DNA from: Vibrio cyclitrophicus
GTDB taxonomy: Bacteria > Pseudomonadota > Gammaproteobacteria > Enterobacterales > Vibrionaceae
Assembly (NCBI GenBank): GCA_023206055.1
Contig: CP065367.1
Location: forward strand, 806,001 to 870,000
DNA: 64,000 nt
Direction: 5' to 3'
Part shown: piece after piece, positions 63,565 through 64,000 of the stretch
How positions within the stretch are numbered: position 1 is the stretch's first letter
How the letters are laid out: each line of letters begins with the position of its first letter
Made by a program: the position numbers and the translations under genes
The notes under the pieces: generated by a model
What the model was told of the DNA's origin: nothing
Databases searched by the model: none
Seen by the model: only the letters and a program-made list of their open reading frames with translations

Positions 63565-64000
63565 ATGAAACTGAACAAATTTATTCTTCCTATCGCTGCT
63601 ATCTTCTTTGTAACTCAAGCAAGCGCTGACCCATACATTGGTGCTAGCTACCTATATTCTGAGTACCAAGCTGAAAGCGACAATACAGATTTCAGTGATG
63701 AGAATAGCGGTTACAGCCTCTACATAGGCTACCAGATTAACGACCTACTATCGGTTGAAGCTGGATACGCGGATTTTGTTGATACACACAAAGACTTCGA
63801 ACACATTTATTCAGATGCATGGTTAGCAAGTACAAAACTAACACTACCTATTACGATTTTTGACGTATACGGTCGTCTAGGTATCGGTCACTTCCAAAGT
63901 AACCTAGGTGATACAGACGACATTTACTACGGTGTGGGTACGGGTGTTACTCTAGGTCCTGTTCGTGTTGCACTGGAATACACAATGTACGAAGCAAAAA
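63565..64000 (+). CDS. OmpA-like/porin-family outer-membrane beta-barrel protein, 3' end outside window
   Basis: The first 145 residues of an outer-membrane barrel. It has a signal peptide at 1-21 (FILPIAAIFFVTQASA), then alternating strands such as YIGASYLYSEYQAE, YSLYIGYQINDLLSVEAGYA and DVYGRLGIGHFQSN. That pattern fits the small eight-stranded OmpA-like barrel domain. The gene is cut by the window end, so I cannot tell whether a peptidoglycan-binding OmpA domain follows. It is divergent from the CadC-like regulator, with a long leader. Confidence 0.82.
   Translation, partial: MKLNKFILPIAAIFFVTQASADPYIGASYLYSEYQAESDNTDFSDENSGYSLYIGYQINDLLSVEAGYADFVDTHKDFEHIYSDAWLASTKLTLPITIFDVYGRLGIGHFQSNLGDTDDIYYGVGTGVTLGPVRVALEYTMYEAK

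Noticed and set aside
1..64000. tRNA, rRNA, CRISPR arrays, prophage and integron attachment sites
   Set aside because: Nothing with the needed structure or repeats was seen by eye on either strand. A covariance-model scan would be the decisive test.

Overview
The window reads as a piece of a Vibrio genome, most likely of the Splendidus clade and probably from the smaller chromosome. This is inferred, not searched. The reasons are: a SorC-type regulator beside transaldolase and transketolase; a PrtV-type M6 protease of 918 residues; a VctPDGC-type catechol-siderophore importer; a DUF2999 protein; a ToxR/CadC-like membrane regulator divergent from a small outer-membrane barrel; and moderate-to-low GC with AT-rich intergenic DNA. 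No rRNA, tRNA, CRISPR array, prophage or integron was seen. The only mobile element found is one intact IS4-family insertion sequence.

Layout. 1-2.6 kb: the end of a two-gene HlyD/DUF2955 efflux module and its divergent LysR regulator. 2.7-7.2 kb: SorC regulator, tal and tkt, with at least four copies of a likely operator between regulator and tal. 7.3-10.7 kb: an Aer-like PAS chemoreceptor, an Lrp/AsnC regulator and a nucleoside-gate membrane protein. 11.2-14.3 kb: a small secreted protein that resembles the propeptide start of the M6 protease encoded next to it. 14.5-15.9 kb: the IS4 element. 16-18.4 kb: MFS transporter and divergent LysR. 18.5-24.4 kb: a two-gene signalling unit, an HD-GYP response regulator followed by a very large hybrid kinase with substrate-binding-type sensor segments. 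24.8-28.5 kb: vctPDGC with Fur-box-like sites upstream. 28.5-31.7 kb: small or unrecognised genes and a DUF3332-type lipoprotein. 31.8-36.8 kb: a four-gene operon (HlyD, DUF2955, AI-2E-type permease, K+ channel) with divergent AraC regulator. 36.9-39.9 kb: a diguanylate cyclase, an outer-membrane barrel and a small membrane protein. 40-44.7 kb: OprB-type porin, DUF3299 protein, secreted amidohydrolase and AraC regulator. A shared 33-bp motif upstream of the porin and the amidohydrolase suggests one regulon. 44.9-47.1 kb: PACE efflux pump, LysR regulator and a small tail-anchored protein. 47.2-55.4 kb: thiE, a chemoreceptor, and the thiD-thiZ-thiX-thiY-tenA-thiM thiamine salvage operon under a TPP riboswitch. 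55.5-60.1 kb: DMT exporter, AraC regulator, DUF2999, DUF218/TPR protein and glutathione S-transferase. 60.1-64 kb: a hexanucleotide repeat, small MscS channel, CadC/ToxR-like regulator and the start of an outer-membrane barrel gene.

Functionally the region is accessory metabolism (pentose phosphate, thiamine salvage, iron uptake, an uncharacterised periplasmic hydrolase pathway), efflux and envelope transport, and sensing (two chemoreceptors, one kinase, one HD-GYP protein, one diguanylate cyclase and many one-component regulators sitting next to their probable targets). Most regulator-target pairings are inferred from divergent or adjacent gene arrangement and repeated operator-like motifs.
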